From positions 248,001 to 312,000 of the forward strand of contig NZ_VDZH01000004.1 in assembly GCF_007673235.1 (NCBI RefSeq): 64,000 bases of DNA. The letters run 5' to 3'. Numbering within the stretch: position 1 is the stretch's first letter; each line of letters starts with the position of its first letter. Under the pieces are notes generated by a model. That model worked only from the letters and a program-made list of their open reading frames with translations. It was not told the DNA's origin and did no database searches. The DNA is from Curtobacterium pusillum. GTDB lineage: Bacteria; Actinomycetota; Actinomycetes; Actinomycetales; Microbacteriaceae. Made by a program: the position numbers and the translations under genes. Of this stretch, positions 16,659-24,710 are shown one piece after another.

Positions 16659-16693
16659 CGGGCTCGTGCCCCGGCTCGTGTGAGACTGCTCGT

Positions 16694-17551
16694 GTGAACG
16701 GTGAACCGGACTTCCTCAGCACCCTCCGACTCGAGGACACGGGTGCGAGCACCGGCGAGACGATCCTCACCGGTGCAAGCCACTGGTCCCCCGGCGGCCG
16801 CGTCTTCGGCGGTCAGGTCCTCGCGCAGTGCATCGTCGCCGCGCAGTCCACCATCGAGGACCGCGACATCCACTCGATGCACGGGTACTTCCTCCGCCCC
16901 GGCGACATCGACGTGCCGATCACGTTCGGCATCGAGCGCATCCACGACGGCCGGTCCTTCGCGGCCCGCCGGGTGCAGGCCTACCAGCGCGGCGTCCCGA
17001 TCTTCTCGATGATCGCGTCCTTCCAGCGGCCGGACGAGGGCGTCGAGCACCAGGACCCGTTCCCGGTCGACGTCCCCGCGCCGGAGTCCCTGCCGTCGGC
17101 GGCCGCCATCCTGTCCGCGATCGACCACCCCGTCGCCCGGGCGTGGGCCGAACGCTCGATCGACCTCCGACACGTCGAGGGGCCGGTGTTCGTCGACGTG
17201 CAGGGCGAGCACGTCCCGCACCAGGCCGTCTGGTTCCGGGTGGAGGGCGACCTGCCGGAGGACCCGGCGCTGCACCGCGCGGTCCTCGGGTACGCGAGCG
17301 ACCTGTCGATCCTCGAGCCGATCATGCGTCGGCACGGTGTGGCCTGGGGCACACCCGGGGTCAAGAGCGCGAGCCTCGACCACGCGATGTGGTGGCACCG
17401 CGACGGTCGTGCCGACGAGTGGGTGCTGTACACGCAGGAGTCCCCGAGCGCACAGGGCGGTCGGGGACTCGCGTTCGGCCGGATGTTCTCGCCGGACGGT
17501 CGGCTGCTGGCATCGGTCGCGCAGGAGGGCATGATGCGCATCCCGCGCTGA
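16694..17551 (+). CDS. tesB: Acyl-CoA thioesterase II
   Basis: A 285-residue double hot-dog thioesterase that releases free fatty acids from acyl-CoA. GGRVFGGQVLAQCIVAA (about residues 36-52), SMHGYFLRPGD, and in the second half SLDHAMWWH with the catalytic Asp and GRGLAFGRMF are TesB hallmarks. The GTG start at 16694 gives the expected N-terminus. Its stop is 23 bp from the stop of the convergent thioesterase, so two acyl-CoA hydrolases of different fold families sit side by side. Confidence 0.93.
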   Translation: MNGEPDFLSTLRLEDTGASTGETILTGASHWSPGGRVFGGQVLAQCIVAAQSTIEDRDIHSMHGYFLRPGDIDVPITFGIERIHDGRSFAARRVQAYQRGVPIFSMIASFQRPDEGVEHQDPFPVDVPAPESLPSAAAILSAIDHPVARAWAERSIDLRHVEGPVFVDVQGEHVPHQAVWFRVEGDLPEDPALHRAVLGYASDLSILEPIMRRHGVAWGTPGVKSASLDHAMWWHRDGRADEWVLYTQESPSAQGGRGLAFGRMFSPDGRLLASVAQEGMMRIPR

Positions 17552-17574
17552 CGCCGTCCCGTCGTGCGCCCGGT

Positions 17575-18057
17575 CTACGGCCGGGAGAACTCGACCGCCG
17601 GCTCGGTGTACGGCGCGCACGCCGCACGCTCGGCCTCGGTGAGCCGCCGTGGCCGGTTGCTCGCAGCGTCGACCATCACGAGCGCCGTCGTCGCACGGGT
17701 GTAGAGCACCGCGGGTTCGTGCCCGACGGGCGACCACACCTCGTACGAGACGTCGATGCTCGCTCCCCCGATCCGCCCGATCCACATCTGGATGTCGAGC
17801 GGCTGCCGGAAGTACGGGATCGAGGCCAGGTACTCCAGCCGCTGCCCCGCGATCACCGTCATCGTGCCGGAACCCGGACGCCCGTCGATGATCGGCTCCG
17901 GGATCGACCCGTCGGCCGCGAACTCGTCCGGGTCGGGTCCCCAGAACCCCACGATGCGCGCCTCTTCCAGGAGGCGCAGCATCGCGGAGTTGTTGACGTG
18001 ACCGTAGGCGTCGATGTCGCTCCACCGCATGCGGATGGGAGCGTGCAGTCGCGCCAC
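17575..18057 (-). CDS. Hot-dog thioesterase, 4HBT/FadM-like
   Basis: A 160-residue single hot-dog protein. IRMRWSDIDAYGHVNN at the N-terminus is the 4-hydroxybenzoyl-CoA thioesterase signature with the catalytic Asp. It starts with GTG two bases after the ettA stop, so it is the second gene of that operon. A similar pair exists in mycobacteria (Rv2475c near Rv2477c). The acyl substrate is unknown. Confidence 0.9.
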   Translation of the reverse strand: MARLHAPIRMRWSDIDAYGHVNNSAMLRLLEEARIVGFWGPDPDEFAADGSIPEPIIDGRPGSGTMTVIAGQRLEYLASIPYFRQPLDIQMWIGRIGGASIDVSYEVWSPVGHEPAVLYTRATTALVMVDAASNRPRRLTEAERAACAPYTEPAVEFSRP

Positions 18058-18059
18058 GG

Positions 18060-19745
18060 TCAGTCGCGGGTGAGCTTGCGGTACGTCGCCCGTCCGGGCT
18101 TCGCGGCCTCGGCCCCGAGTCGCTCGATCTTGTTCTCCTCGTAGGCCTCGAAGTTGCCCTCGAACCAGTACCAGTTCGGGGTGCCGTCCTCGTTCAGGCC
18201 CTCCCACGCGAGGATGTGCGTCGCGATGCGGTCGAGGAACCACCGGTCGTGCGTGATGACCACGGCGCAGCCGGGGTACTCGAGCAGTGCGTTCTCGAGG
18301 CTGCCGAGGGTTTCGACGTCCAGGTCGTTCGTCGGCTCGTCGAGGAGCAGCAGGTTGCCGCCCTGCTTCAGCGTCAGCGCGAGGTTGAGACGGTTGCGCT
18401 CACCACCGGAGAGGATGCCGGCACGCTTCTGCTGGTCCGGGCCCTTGAACCCGAACTGCGACACGTACGCACGCGACGGGATCTCGGTCTTGCCGACCTG
18501 GATGTAGTCGAGCCCGTCGGACACGACCTCCCACAGGTTCTTGTTCGGGTCGATGCCGCCACGGCTCTGGTCGACGTACGAGATGTCGACCGTCTCACCG
18601 ATCTTCAGCGTGCCGCCGTCGAGGGGCTCGAGGCCGACGATCGTCTTGAAGAGCGTGGTCTTGCCGACACCGTTCGGGCCGATGACGCCGACGATGCCGT
18701 TGCGGGGCAGCGTGAACGACAGGTCGTCGATGATCACGCGCTCGCCGAACTGCTTGTGCAGCTTCTCCGCGTCGATGACCTGCGAGCCCAGACGCGGACC
18801 CACGGGGATGACGATCTCCTCGAAGTCGAGCTTGCGCGTGCGCTCGGCCTCGGTGACCATCTCCTCGTAGCGGGCCAGGCGGGCCTTCGACTTCGCCTGA
18901 CGCCCCTTCGTGTTGCTGCGGACCCAGTCGAGCTCGGAGGACAGCCGCTTCGCGAGCTTGGCGTCCTTCTTGCCCTGGACCTCGAGCCGGGCGCGCTTCT
19001 TCTCGAGGTAGGTCGAGTAGTTGCCCTCGTACGGGTAGAGGCGGCCGCGGTCGACCTCGGCGATCCACTCGGCGACGTGGTCGAGGAAGTACCGGTCGTG
19101 GGTCACGGCCAGGACGGCGCCGTGGTACTGCTGCAGGTGCTGCTCGAGCCAGAGCACGGACTCGGCGTCGAGGTGATTGGTGGGCTCGTCGAGGAGGAGC
19201 AGGTCGGGCTTCTGCAGCAGGAGCTTGCAGAGCGCGACACGACGCTTCTCACCACCGGACAGGTGCGTGACGAGCTCGTCCCCCGGAGGGCACTGCAGCG
19301 CGGCCATCGCCTGCTCGAGCTGCGAGTCGAGGTCCCACGCGTCGGCCGCGTCGATCTCTTCCTGCAGGGTGCCCATCTCGGCGAGGAGGGCGTCGAAGTC
19401 GGCGTCCGGCTCCGCCATCAACGCGGAGATCTCGTTGAAGCGGGTGACCTTGGCGTGGATCTCGCCGACGCCTTCCTGCACGTTCTCGAGGACGGTCTTC
19501 GACTCGTCGAGCTCGGGTTCCTGCATGAGGATGCCGACGGTGAAGCCCGGTGTGAGCTTCGCCTCGCCGTTGGACGGCTGGTCGAGACCCGCCATGATCT
19601 TCAGGATCGTCGACTTGCCCGCACCGTTCGGTCCGACGACGCCGATCTTGGCGCCGGGGAGGAACGACATCGTGACGTCGTCGAGGATCAGCTTGTCGCC
19701 GACCGCCTTGCGGGCGCGGACCATCTGGTAGATGTACTCAGCCAT
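18060..19745 (-). CDS. ettA: Energy-dependent translational throttle protein EttA (ABC-F)
   Basis: A 561-residue cytoplasmic ABC-F protein without membrane segments. Two nucleotide-binding domains are visible: Walker A GPNGAGKST (near residue 38) with LSGGEKRRVALC, and GPNGVGKTT (near residue 360) with LSGGERNRLNLA. The arm between GNYSTYLEKK and RQAKSKARLARYEEM is the P-site-tRNA-interaction linker. EttA binds the ribosomal E site and gates early elongation according to ATP/ADP ratio. A TAGACT box lies 9 nt before the ATG, so the leader is very short. Confidence 0.96.
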   Translation of the reverse strand: MAEYIYQMVRARKAVGDKLILDDVTMSFLPGAKIGVVGPNGAGKSTILKIMAGLDQPSNGEAKLTPGFTVGILMQEPELDESKTVLENVQEGVGEIHAKVTRFNEISALMAEPDADFDALLAEMGTLQEEIDAADAWDLDSQLEQAMAALQCPPGDELVTHLSGGEKRRVALCKLLLQKPDLLLLDEPTNHLDAESVLWLEQHLQQYHGAVLAVTHDRYFLDHVAEWIAEVDRGRLYPYEGNYSTYLEKKRARLEVQGKKDAKLAKRLSSELDWVRSNTKGRQAKSKARLARYEEMVTEAERTRKLDFEEIVIPVGPRLGSQVIDAEKLHKQFGERVIIDDLSFTLPRNGIVGVIGPNGVGKTTLFKTIVGLEPLDGGTLKIGETVDISYVDQSRGGIDPNKNLWEVVSDGLDYIQVGKTEIPSRAYVSQFGFKGPDQQKRAGILSGGERNRLNLALTLKQGGNLLLLDEPTNDLDVETLGSLENALLEYPGCAVVITHDRWFLDRIATHILAWEGLNEDGTPNWYWFEGNFEAYEENKIERLGAEAAKPGRATYRKLTRD

Positions 19746-19904
19746 ATCGCGACAAGTCTACTGACCGAGCGCGCATGCTGCGCCTGCTGCGTCGTGCTCG
19801 CCGGAACCCGCACGGGGGCTGTTGCGCTCGCAGACTTCGACGTACCGTGGCCTGGCCTTCAACCAGAGGCATCCGTCGAACGCAAGCAGATCAGGATCAT
19901 GGAC

Positions 19905-20627
19905 ATGGCCAGAACACGGTTGCACCGACTCGCGCTCCCCGTCATCGGAGCGTTCGCCCTCGCCGCGGGACTCGTCGTCCCCACGGGCGCCACGGCGTCC
20001 GCGGCGACGGTCGCCCCGCACGGCACCCCGCTCGCCGAGTACTCGGCGAGCATCTCCGAGACCGGGACGGGCACGGGGTACTCGTCCTACATCAACGTCC
20101 ACGACGCGTACAACAACGCGTTCTCGGTCGGGATCCAGTCCGACAAGGGTTCGACGGTGAGCAAGGGCGCTCCCCGGTTCATCTGGGAGCGCGTGCAGAA
20201 CGGCAAGTTCACGTACGGCTACCTCGGCCCCGCGACCCACGGCCTGACGCCGGTCATGCTGCGCTGGTACCCGAACGGCGTCGGCACCTTCCTGGCGAAC
20301 AACCACACGGTGGCGGCGGTCCCCCTCACGCTGAAGGGCCGTCTCTTCTTCAACGCCGAGGCCAACGCGCGCCTGAACGGCGACGTCGTGCACTCGTCGA
20401 TCCAGAACGTGAACATCATCACGCGGAACCGTCCGGGCGTGACCGGGCTCCAGGGGACCTGGAACACCTCGTTCACGTTCCGAGGGCTCAAGGCGCGGCA
20501 GACGAACGTGCCGAAGGTCCAGGGCGCGAGCTTCTGGGTCGACGGACGCGTGTCGGGTCTGCCGAAGGGCGGCAACTGGGACACCGAGGAGGTCGCGGGC
20601 ATCGCGATGATCACGCAGCGCTGGTAG
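19905..20627 (+). CDS. Secreted protein of unknown function
   Basis: A 240-residue exported protein: signal peptide about residues 1-35 (ARTRLHRLALPVIGAFALAA, then ATASAAT). The mature part has beta-rich, aromatic segments (GYSSYINVHDAYNNAFSVGI, FIWERVQNGKFTYGYLGP, TWNTSFTFRGL) that could be a carbohydrate-binding or lectin-like sandwich, but no family is recognised. Start 19905 is preferred over 19899 because AGGA lies 8 nt upstream. It sits between ettA and the SSB gene, which are near neighbours in mycobacteria, so it looks like an addition. Confidence 0.8.
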   Translation: MARTRLHRLALPVIGAFALAAGLVVPTGATASAATVAPHGTPLAEYSASISETGTGTGYSSYINVHDAYNNAFSVGIQSDKGSTVSKGAPRFIWERVQNGKFTYGYLGPATHGLTPVMLRWYPNGVGTFLANNHTVAAVPLTLKGRLFFNAEANARLNGDVVHSSIQNVNIITRNRPGVTGLQGTWNTSFTFRGLKARQTNVPKVQGASFWVDGRVSGLPKGGNWDTEEVAGIAMITQRW

Positions 20628-20656
20628 CCCGCGCTGCCGGCCGGGGCCGTCGGCGC

Positions 20657-21289
20657 TCACGCGGCGTCCCGTTCCTGCGGGTGCTCGAGGTCGTCCGGAT
20701 CCGGGAGGTCGAACGCACCCCGGTGGACCGCGGCTGCGTGCAGCGCCGCGTCCGAGTCGTCGGGGAGGTCCTCGCCCGCTGCGGCATCGACGTCGAGGGA
20801 CTCGTCGACGACCCCGGTGTGCGGGTCCACCGACCCGTGGACGGTGTGCGGGTCGACGGAGCCGTCGACAACGACGGTGCGCGGGTCCACCGACGACGCG
20901 GTGCTCGGCCCACCGGAGGCCTCGCCGGCATGACGCGGGACACGGATCCAGTTGCTGATCCCCCACGCGAGGTCGTGGCCGAGCCCCTCGGCGTCGATCT
21001 CGACCGAGGTGCCCCCGCGGCCGTCGCGTTCCCACGTCCGGATGCGGACCCGGCCCGTCACGACGACGCGGTCGCCCTTCTTCAACGACTTGTGGACGTT
21101 CGCGGCGAGGGACCGGAACGCGGTGACGGTGAACCAGTTAGTGGCGCCGTTCGTCCACGTGGCGGTGGCGCGGTCCCAGCGCCGCGAGGGTGAGGCGAGC
21201 CGCATGCTCGTGATGGCGATGCCGGTGTCGGTCACGAGGTGACGCGGCTCGGTGGCGATGATCCCGCAGACGGTGATGGTGTCGTTCAT
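20657..21289 (-). CDS. Second single-stranded DNA-binding protein (SSB paralogue)
   Basis: A 210-residue protein with an N-terminal OB fold (about residues 1-112: DTITVCGIIATEPR, TNWFTVTAFRSLAANVHKSL, KGDRVVVTGRVRIRTWE). It then has a low-complexity tail with three SVDP(R/H)T units (about residues 133-160). The usual SSB acidic tip (DDDIPF) is missing; the C-terminus is QERDAA. This is the M. tuberculosis Rv2478c (SSBb) type found next to ettA, often stress-induced. The tail repeats are encoded by about 15-18-bp repeats at 20805-20905. Confidence 0.88.
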   Translation of the reverse strand: MNDTITVCGIIATEPRHLVTDTGIAITSMRLASPSRRWDRATATWTNGATNWFTVTAFRSLAANVHKSLKKGDRVVVTGRVRIRTWERDGRGGTSVEIDAEGLGHDLAWGISNWIRVPRHAGEASGGPSTASSVDPRTVVVDGSVDPHTVHGSVDPHTGVVDESLDVDAAAGEDLPDDSDAALHAAAVHRGAFDLPDPDDLEHPQERDAA

Positions 21290-21301
21290 GCGTCGATCGT
21301 C

Positions 21302-21339
21302 ATCGAGCCCCGGGGTGCGGAAGCACCCCGGGGCTCGAT
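21302..21339. terminator. Hairpin, 17-bp perfect stem
   Basis: Arms 21302-21318 and 21323-21339 around GGAA. It lies between the 67-residue protein gene and the SSB gene, both minus strand. There is no T-run, but the strong G+C stem is typical of actinobacterial terminators. Confidence 0.65.
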
Positions 21340-21407
21340 CTGTGACCGGATGTCTCGGGGAGGCGACCTGTGGAGGAGAAGTCCCCCGCGCCTCCGGTCC
21401 GGAACCG

Positions 21408-21611
21408 TCAGTGCGCGCGGAACTCGGGCCGATCGGCGAGCGGTCCGAGCGCCGCGTGGACCGCGCCCTTCGCGGACTCGAGCGACGGGTACGTCCCGCC
21501 GGCGCCGCGGTGACCGTAGAGCTCGACCCGGAAGCCGCCGTCGGCGAGGTGGATGCTGCCCACCGCTCCCGCCGGTCCGACCGCTACCCAGGTCCCGGTG
21601 TTGTTCGTCAT
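21408..21611 (-). CDS. Small conserved protein, 67 residues
   Basis: Starts at ATG 21611 with a strong AGGAGGT 9 nt upstream, which supports it as a real gene. The sequence (VAVGPAGAVGSIHLADGGFRVELYG, then YPSLESAKGAVHAAL) looks like a small beta-hairpin plus helix fold. I recall similar tiny proteins in Microbacteriaceae, with no assigned function. It lies downstream of msrA on the same strand (37 bp gap). Confidence 0.7.
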   Translation of the reverse strand: MTNNTGTWVAVGPAGAVGSIHLADGGFRVELYGHRGAGGTYPSLESAKGAVHAALGPLADRPEFRAH

Positions 21612-21648
21612 CGTTCGACCACCTCCTCGTGGCCCCGACGCCCGACTG

Positions 21649-22176
21649 TCAGGACGCCAGGATGTACTGACTGTAGGCCTTGCGGACCTTGTTCACCTTC
21701 GGCAGTGCCACCGCGAGGCAGTAGCCCTGACCGGGGTTCTTCGCGAAGAAGTCCTGGTGGTACTCCTCCGCACGGTAGAAGGTACCCAACGGCTCGATCG
21801 TGGTCACGATGCCACCGTCCCAGATGTCCGAACCGCGCTCGATCGCACGCTCGAACAGGGCCTTCTGGTCGTCATCCGCCGGGAACATCGCCGACCGGTA
21901 CTGGGTGCCGACGTCGGCACCCTGCCGGTTGAGCTGACGCGGGTCGTGCAGCGTGAAGAACACGTCGAGGACGACCTCGGCGGGGATCGCCGTCTCGTCG
22001 AAGGTGACCGCCACGGCCTCGGCGTGGCCGGTGGTCCCGGTGCAGACCAGTTCGTAGGAGGGGTCCTCCACCGCACCGCCGACGTACCCGGACACCACGT
22101 CCTGCACGCCCTGGAGCGTGCGGTACACGGCGTCGAGACACCAGAAACATCCACCTGCGAGCACGAACGTGGTCAT
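21649..22176 (-). CDS. msrA: Peptide methionine-S-sulfoxide reductase
   Basis: A 175-residue repair enzyme reducing methionine S-sulfoxide. LAGGCFWCLDAVYRTLQGV contains the catalytic Cys of GCFWC; HAEAVAVTFD, FFTLHDPRQLNRQGADVGTQYRS and the C-terminal GYCLAVALPKV with a resolving Cys complete the family pattern. The -10 box TAGGTT ends 6 nt before the ATG, predicting a leaderless mRNA. Confidence 0.96.
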   Translation of the reverse strand: MTTFVLAGGCFWCLDAVYRTLQGVQDVVSGYVGGAVEDPSYELVCTGTTGHAEAVAVTFDETAIPAEVVLDVFFTLHDPRQLNRQGADVGTQYRSAMFPADDDQKALFERAIERGSDIWDGGIVTTIEPLGTFYRAEEYHQDFFAKNPGQGYCLAVALPKVNKVRKAYSQYILAS

Positions 22177-22352
22177 GCGCTCAACCTACCTTCCCGGTCT
22201 TCGAGCGAGCCGCGACCGCGACTCCCTCCTCCACAACGCGGACGCGGTCGCCGACGTTCCCCAAGGAGGGCGACCGGCGCTCGGCGTGTCGGTGGTGCGC
22301 CGTAGCGTCCTTCCCAGGACGACGAACCGCACGACGAACCGGAGGCACCACT

Positions 22353-22619
22353 ATGCACACGACGACCGAACCCGCACTGCGGATCCGCACCGTGCCCGTC
22401 GCCCGTTCGCGCGGTGACCTCCGGATCCTCGACGTCCGCGACGACCTCAGCCGGGTGACCCGCGCGAACGGCGAGATCGTCGGCTACGTGGACCGGGTCG
22501 ACGTCGCCGGCGGGACCGCGTACCGTGCCCGCCGGTACGTGTCGACCGAGCGCCGGTTCGTCGAGCTGCCGAACGTGTGGTCCGCCGACGACGCCGTGGA
22601 CTGCCTCCGGTGGGGCTGA
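22353..22619 (+). CDS. Small protein of unknown function, 88 residues
   Basis: Begins at ATG 22353 with GGAGG about 8 nt upstream and a TAGCGT -10 candidate at 22303-22308. The sequence is soluble and beta-rich (LRILDVRDDLSRVTRANGEIVGYVDRVDVA, AYRARRYVSTERRFVELPNVWSADDAVDCL), reminiscent of small actinobacterial proteins with repeated strand motifs. No family is recognised. It is divergent from msrA. Confidence 0.7.
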   Translation: MHTTTEPALRIRTVPVARSRGDLRILDVRDDLSRVTRANGEIVGYVDRVDVAGGTAYRARRYVSTERRFVELPNVWSADDAVDCLRWG

Positions 22620-22711
22620 TGATGTTCCACATTGGAATCAAGTCCGGTCGGATGGACGGAACGCCGCCCGACCTCCCCGACGCCTGACCGTTTCGTGAGT
22701 ATGGTGCGCGC

Positions 22712-23986
22712 ATGGACTGGTGGAACGACCTGACCGACTGGATCTCGTCGGACAACGGCTGGCGAGTGATCTCCGGAGCACTCATCCCCTTCGTCGCGAT
22801 CATCGTCGCCGGCGTCGTCGCGGCGCTCATCGGCCGTGGGGCGACGAAGCGCGTCGTAGCGATGCAGGAGCGCGAGGCCCGCAACACGGCCGTCGCGGGC
22901 ATCGTCTCCGCGGCACGCAAGGCGGCGGCCTGGGGCTCGCTCGGGCACGACGAACGCGCCTACGCCGACCACCTGGCGGAGGACGCCGACATCCGTCTCC
23001 GACTGCTGCCCGTCGCCGGTGCTCCGCTCGCGGCCAACTGGACGCAGCACGAGATCGCCGACATCAAGAAGAACTCGTCGACGTTCAGCTTCCAGGCGGA
23101 GCAGTCGCTCGCCGAGTTCCGCGATCGCCTGCTCGAGTGGCAAGCACGTCCCGGTCGTGCTCGCAAGCTGTTCAAGAGCGACCTCGAGCGCTGGAAGTTC
23201 GACTCGCCGGACCCCGACGCCGACCTCATCAAGCGTCAGCAGGAGTGGAACGCCGACCAGGTCGCCCCGGCCGACACGGCCGCGCCCGCGACGACCGCTG
23301 CTCCGGCAGCCGAGCGGCCCACCCCGACCACGACGTCGCTCCGGCCCGCCGCACAGCGGCCCGGAGCCGCGGCCCCCTCCACCCCGACGGGTGCCGGCAC
23401 AGGTGCAGGTGCAGGGTTCTCGGTCACCCGCGGTTCGGCCCCGGTCGACCCGAACGCCACCACGCCGATCACGGACACGAACGGCACGAACGGCACGCGC
23501 GGCACGAACCCCACGAATGCCACGAACGGCACGAACGCCACGAACGCCACGACGCCGATCTCGGATGCCAACACGACGCGCGCCTACGGTGACGGAGCGA
23601 CCACACCGCTGCCCGGATCGCCCGTTCGCCCGACCCTGGGTTCCCCGGTGGGCAGGGACTCCGACGCCGACAACGCGGACGCCGTGGACGACGCGCGCGG
23701 TGCTGGATCGAAGCCGAGCACGACCGCAACGTCCGCGACCGCGCCCGGCTCCGTGCCGCCACCCGTCGCGAAGCCGACCTCGGCCGACGCGCACGTCAAC
23801 CGCACGCCGGACACGGACGGCCGGAAGGTCGACGCACCCCGCGCGCCGATCACGACCTCGGTCCCCACGCGCATCGCCGACGCCCCGGCGGAACCGACCG
23901 ACGCGAACGAGACCTCGGAGGCGCCCTACACGCAGCCGATCAGTGCCAGCGAGCTCCGTCGTCGCGCCGCAGAGGACGACGAGTAG
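22712..23986 (+). CDS. Membrane-anchored protein with long Thr/Pro/Asn-rich tail
   Basis: A 424-residue protein. One transmembrane helix is at about residues 19-42 (RVISGALIPFVAIIVAGVVAALI). A charged helical cytoplasmic region follows to about residue 185. The rest is low complexity, including about 25 residues of repeated T-N-(G/A) encoded by a 9-bp minisatellite. No enzymatic motif is seen. TATGGT ends 6 nt before the ATG, so the mRNA is probably leaderless. The function is unknown; the layout suggests a scaffold or a disordered membrane-proximal protein. Confidence 0.78.
   Translation: MDWWNDLTDWISSDNGWRVISGALIPFVAIIVAGVVAALIGRGATKRVVAMQEREARNTAVAGIVSAARKAAAWGSLGHDERAYADHLAEDADIRLRLLPVAGAPLAANWTQHEIADIKKNSSTFSFQAEQSLAEFRDRLLEWQARPGRARKLFKSDLERWKFDSPDPDADLIKRQQEWNADQVAPADTAAPATTAAPAAERPTPTTTSLRPAAQRPGAAAPSTPTGAGTGAGAGFSVTRGSAPVDPNATTPITDTNGTNGTRGTNPTNATNGTNATNATTPISDANTTRAYGDGATTPLPGSPVRPTLGSPVGRDSDADNADAVDDARGAGSKPSTTATSATAPGSVPPPVAKPTSADAHVNRTPDTDGRKVDAPRAPITTSVPTRIADAPAEPTDANETSEAPYTQPISASELRRRAAEDDE
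23476..23551 (+). repeat. 9-bp minisatellite inside the 22712 gene
   Basis: About eight units of ACGAACGGC and close variants in frame, encoding T-N-G / T-N-A triplets. Changes in copy number would keep the frame. Confidence 0.8.
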
Positions 23987-24000
23987 ACCATCGCTCCAGC

Positions 24001-24036
24001 ACGAAGGCCGCCGTCCCGAGGGACGGCGGCCTTCGT
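24001..24036. terminator. Bidirectional hairpin terminator
   Basis: Perfect 17-bp arms (24001-24017, 24020-24036; left arm ACGAAGGCCGCCGTCCC) with a 2-nt loop, between the 22712 gene and the tRNA-Arg on the opposite strand. It probably ends both transcripts. Confidence 0.75.
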
Positions 24037-24042
24037 CGTGGG

Positions 24043-24115
24043 TGCCCCCGGCAGGAATCGAACCCGCGGCACGGTGGGTAGAAACCACCTGCTCTATCCA
24101 CTGAGCTACGGAGGC
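24043..24115 (-). tRNA. tRNA-Arg (anticodon TCT)
   Basis: Acceptor GCCTCCG pairs with CGGGGGC (one wobble). The D-arm has GCTCAGTGGATAGAGC. The anticodon stem is GGTGG-TTTCTAC-CCACC with anticodon TCT, and the T-arm has GGGTTCGAATCC. The discriminator is A; the 3' CCA is not encoded. It reads AGA, a rare codon in this high-GC DNA. Confidence 0.95.
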
Positions 24116-24129
24116 GGACGGCCACGATT

Positions 24130-24690
24130 CTATCCGCGGCCTCCGCCGAGGTGCTGCACGAACCGATCGATCTCCCGCTGCGACCGCAGGTGCACGATCC
24201 GCAGGTGTGGTGCCGACGTGGCGAGTTCGGGAACGCGCCGGCGCGAGACGTTCCGGGTCCGGATGCCCCAGCGCAGGATGTGCCCCTCGTCGGTGAAGAA
24301 CGTCCAGAGCGACGGCTCGACGTTGCCGTTCCAGAGCTCGACGCGCCGCAGTCGTCGCCGGAGGGTCCGGCGGAGCAGCCTCCACAGTGCCACCGGTGTC
24401 GGCAGGTCGATCCACACCAGGGTGTCCGCTCGCTCCGCCAACAGCGCCCGGACCGGGGTGTACTGCCACTCCGTGACCCAGGTCGGTTCGCTCGTGTACG
24501 CCTCGACGTCGGCGACGAACGTCTCCCGCGGTTCCCAGTCCGGGCCGTGGAACAGCGAGTCGATCTCGGTGTGCGGGACCCCCAGTACGGCACCGATGCG
24601 TCCGGCCGTCGTGGTCTTCCCGACGCCCGTCGTGCCGGCGACCAGGATGCGCCGCGGGGTCGGATCGAGTGGGTCGTCGGCACCGAGCAT
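24130..24690 (-). CDS. P-loop nucleotide kinase-like protein
   Basis: A 186-residue AAA/P-loop protein. Walker A is AGTTGVGKTTTAGRIG (about residues 18-33). IDSLFHGPDWEPRE and WVTEWQY resemble the substrate-binding part of topology-modulation / shikimate-kinase-like proteins. VWIDLP is Walker B-like, and an Arg-rich lid (RRTLRRRLRR) follows. The substrate is unknown. TAGGGT ends 6 nt before the ATG at 24690, predicting a leaderless mRNA. It follows the tRNA-Arg on the opposite side of the terminator. Confidence 0.88.
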   Translation of the reverse strand: MLGADDPLDPTPRRILVAGTTGVGKTTTAGRIGAVLGVPHTEIDSLFHGPDWEPRETFVADVEAYTSEPTWVTEWQYTPVRALLAERADTLVWIDLPTPVALWRLLRRTLRRRLRRVELWNGNVEPSLWTFFTDEGHILRWGIRTRNVSRRRVPELATSAPHLRIVHLRSQREIDRFVQHLGGGRG

Positions 24691-24710
24691 CCATCGACCC
24701 TAGCCCGGCG

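Noticed and set aside
18216-20627. An 803-codon plus-strand frame through ettA into the secreted protein
   Set aside because: The first 560 codons are antisense to ettA; only the part from 19905 with a signal peptide and Shine-Dalgarno is real.
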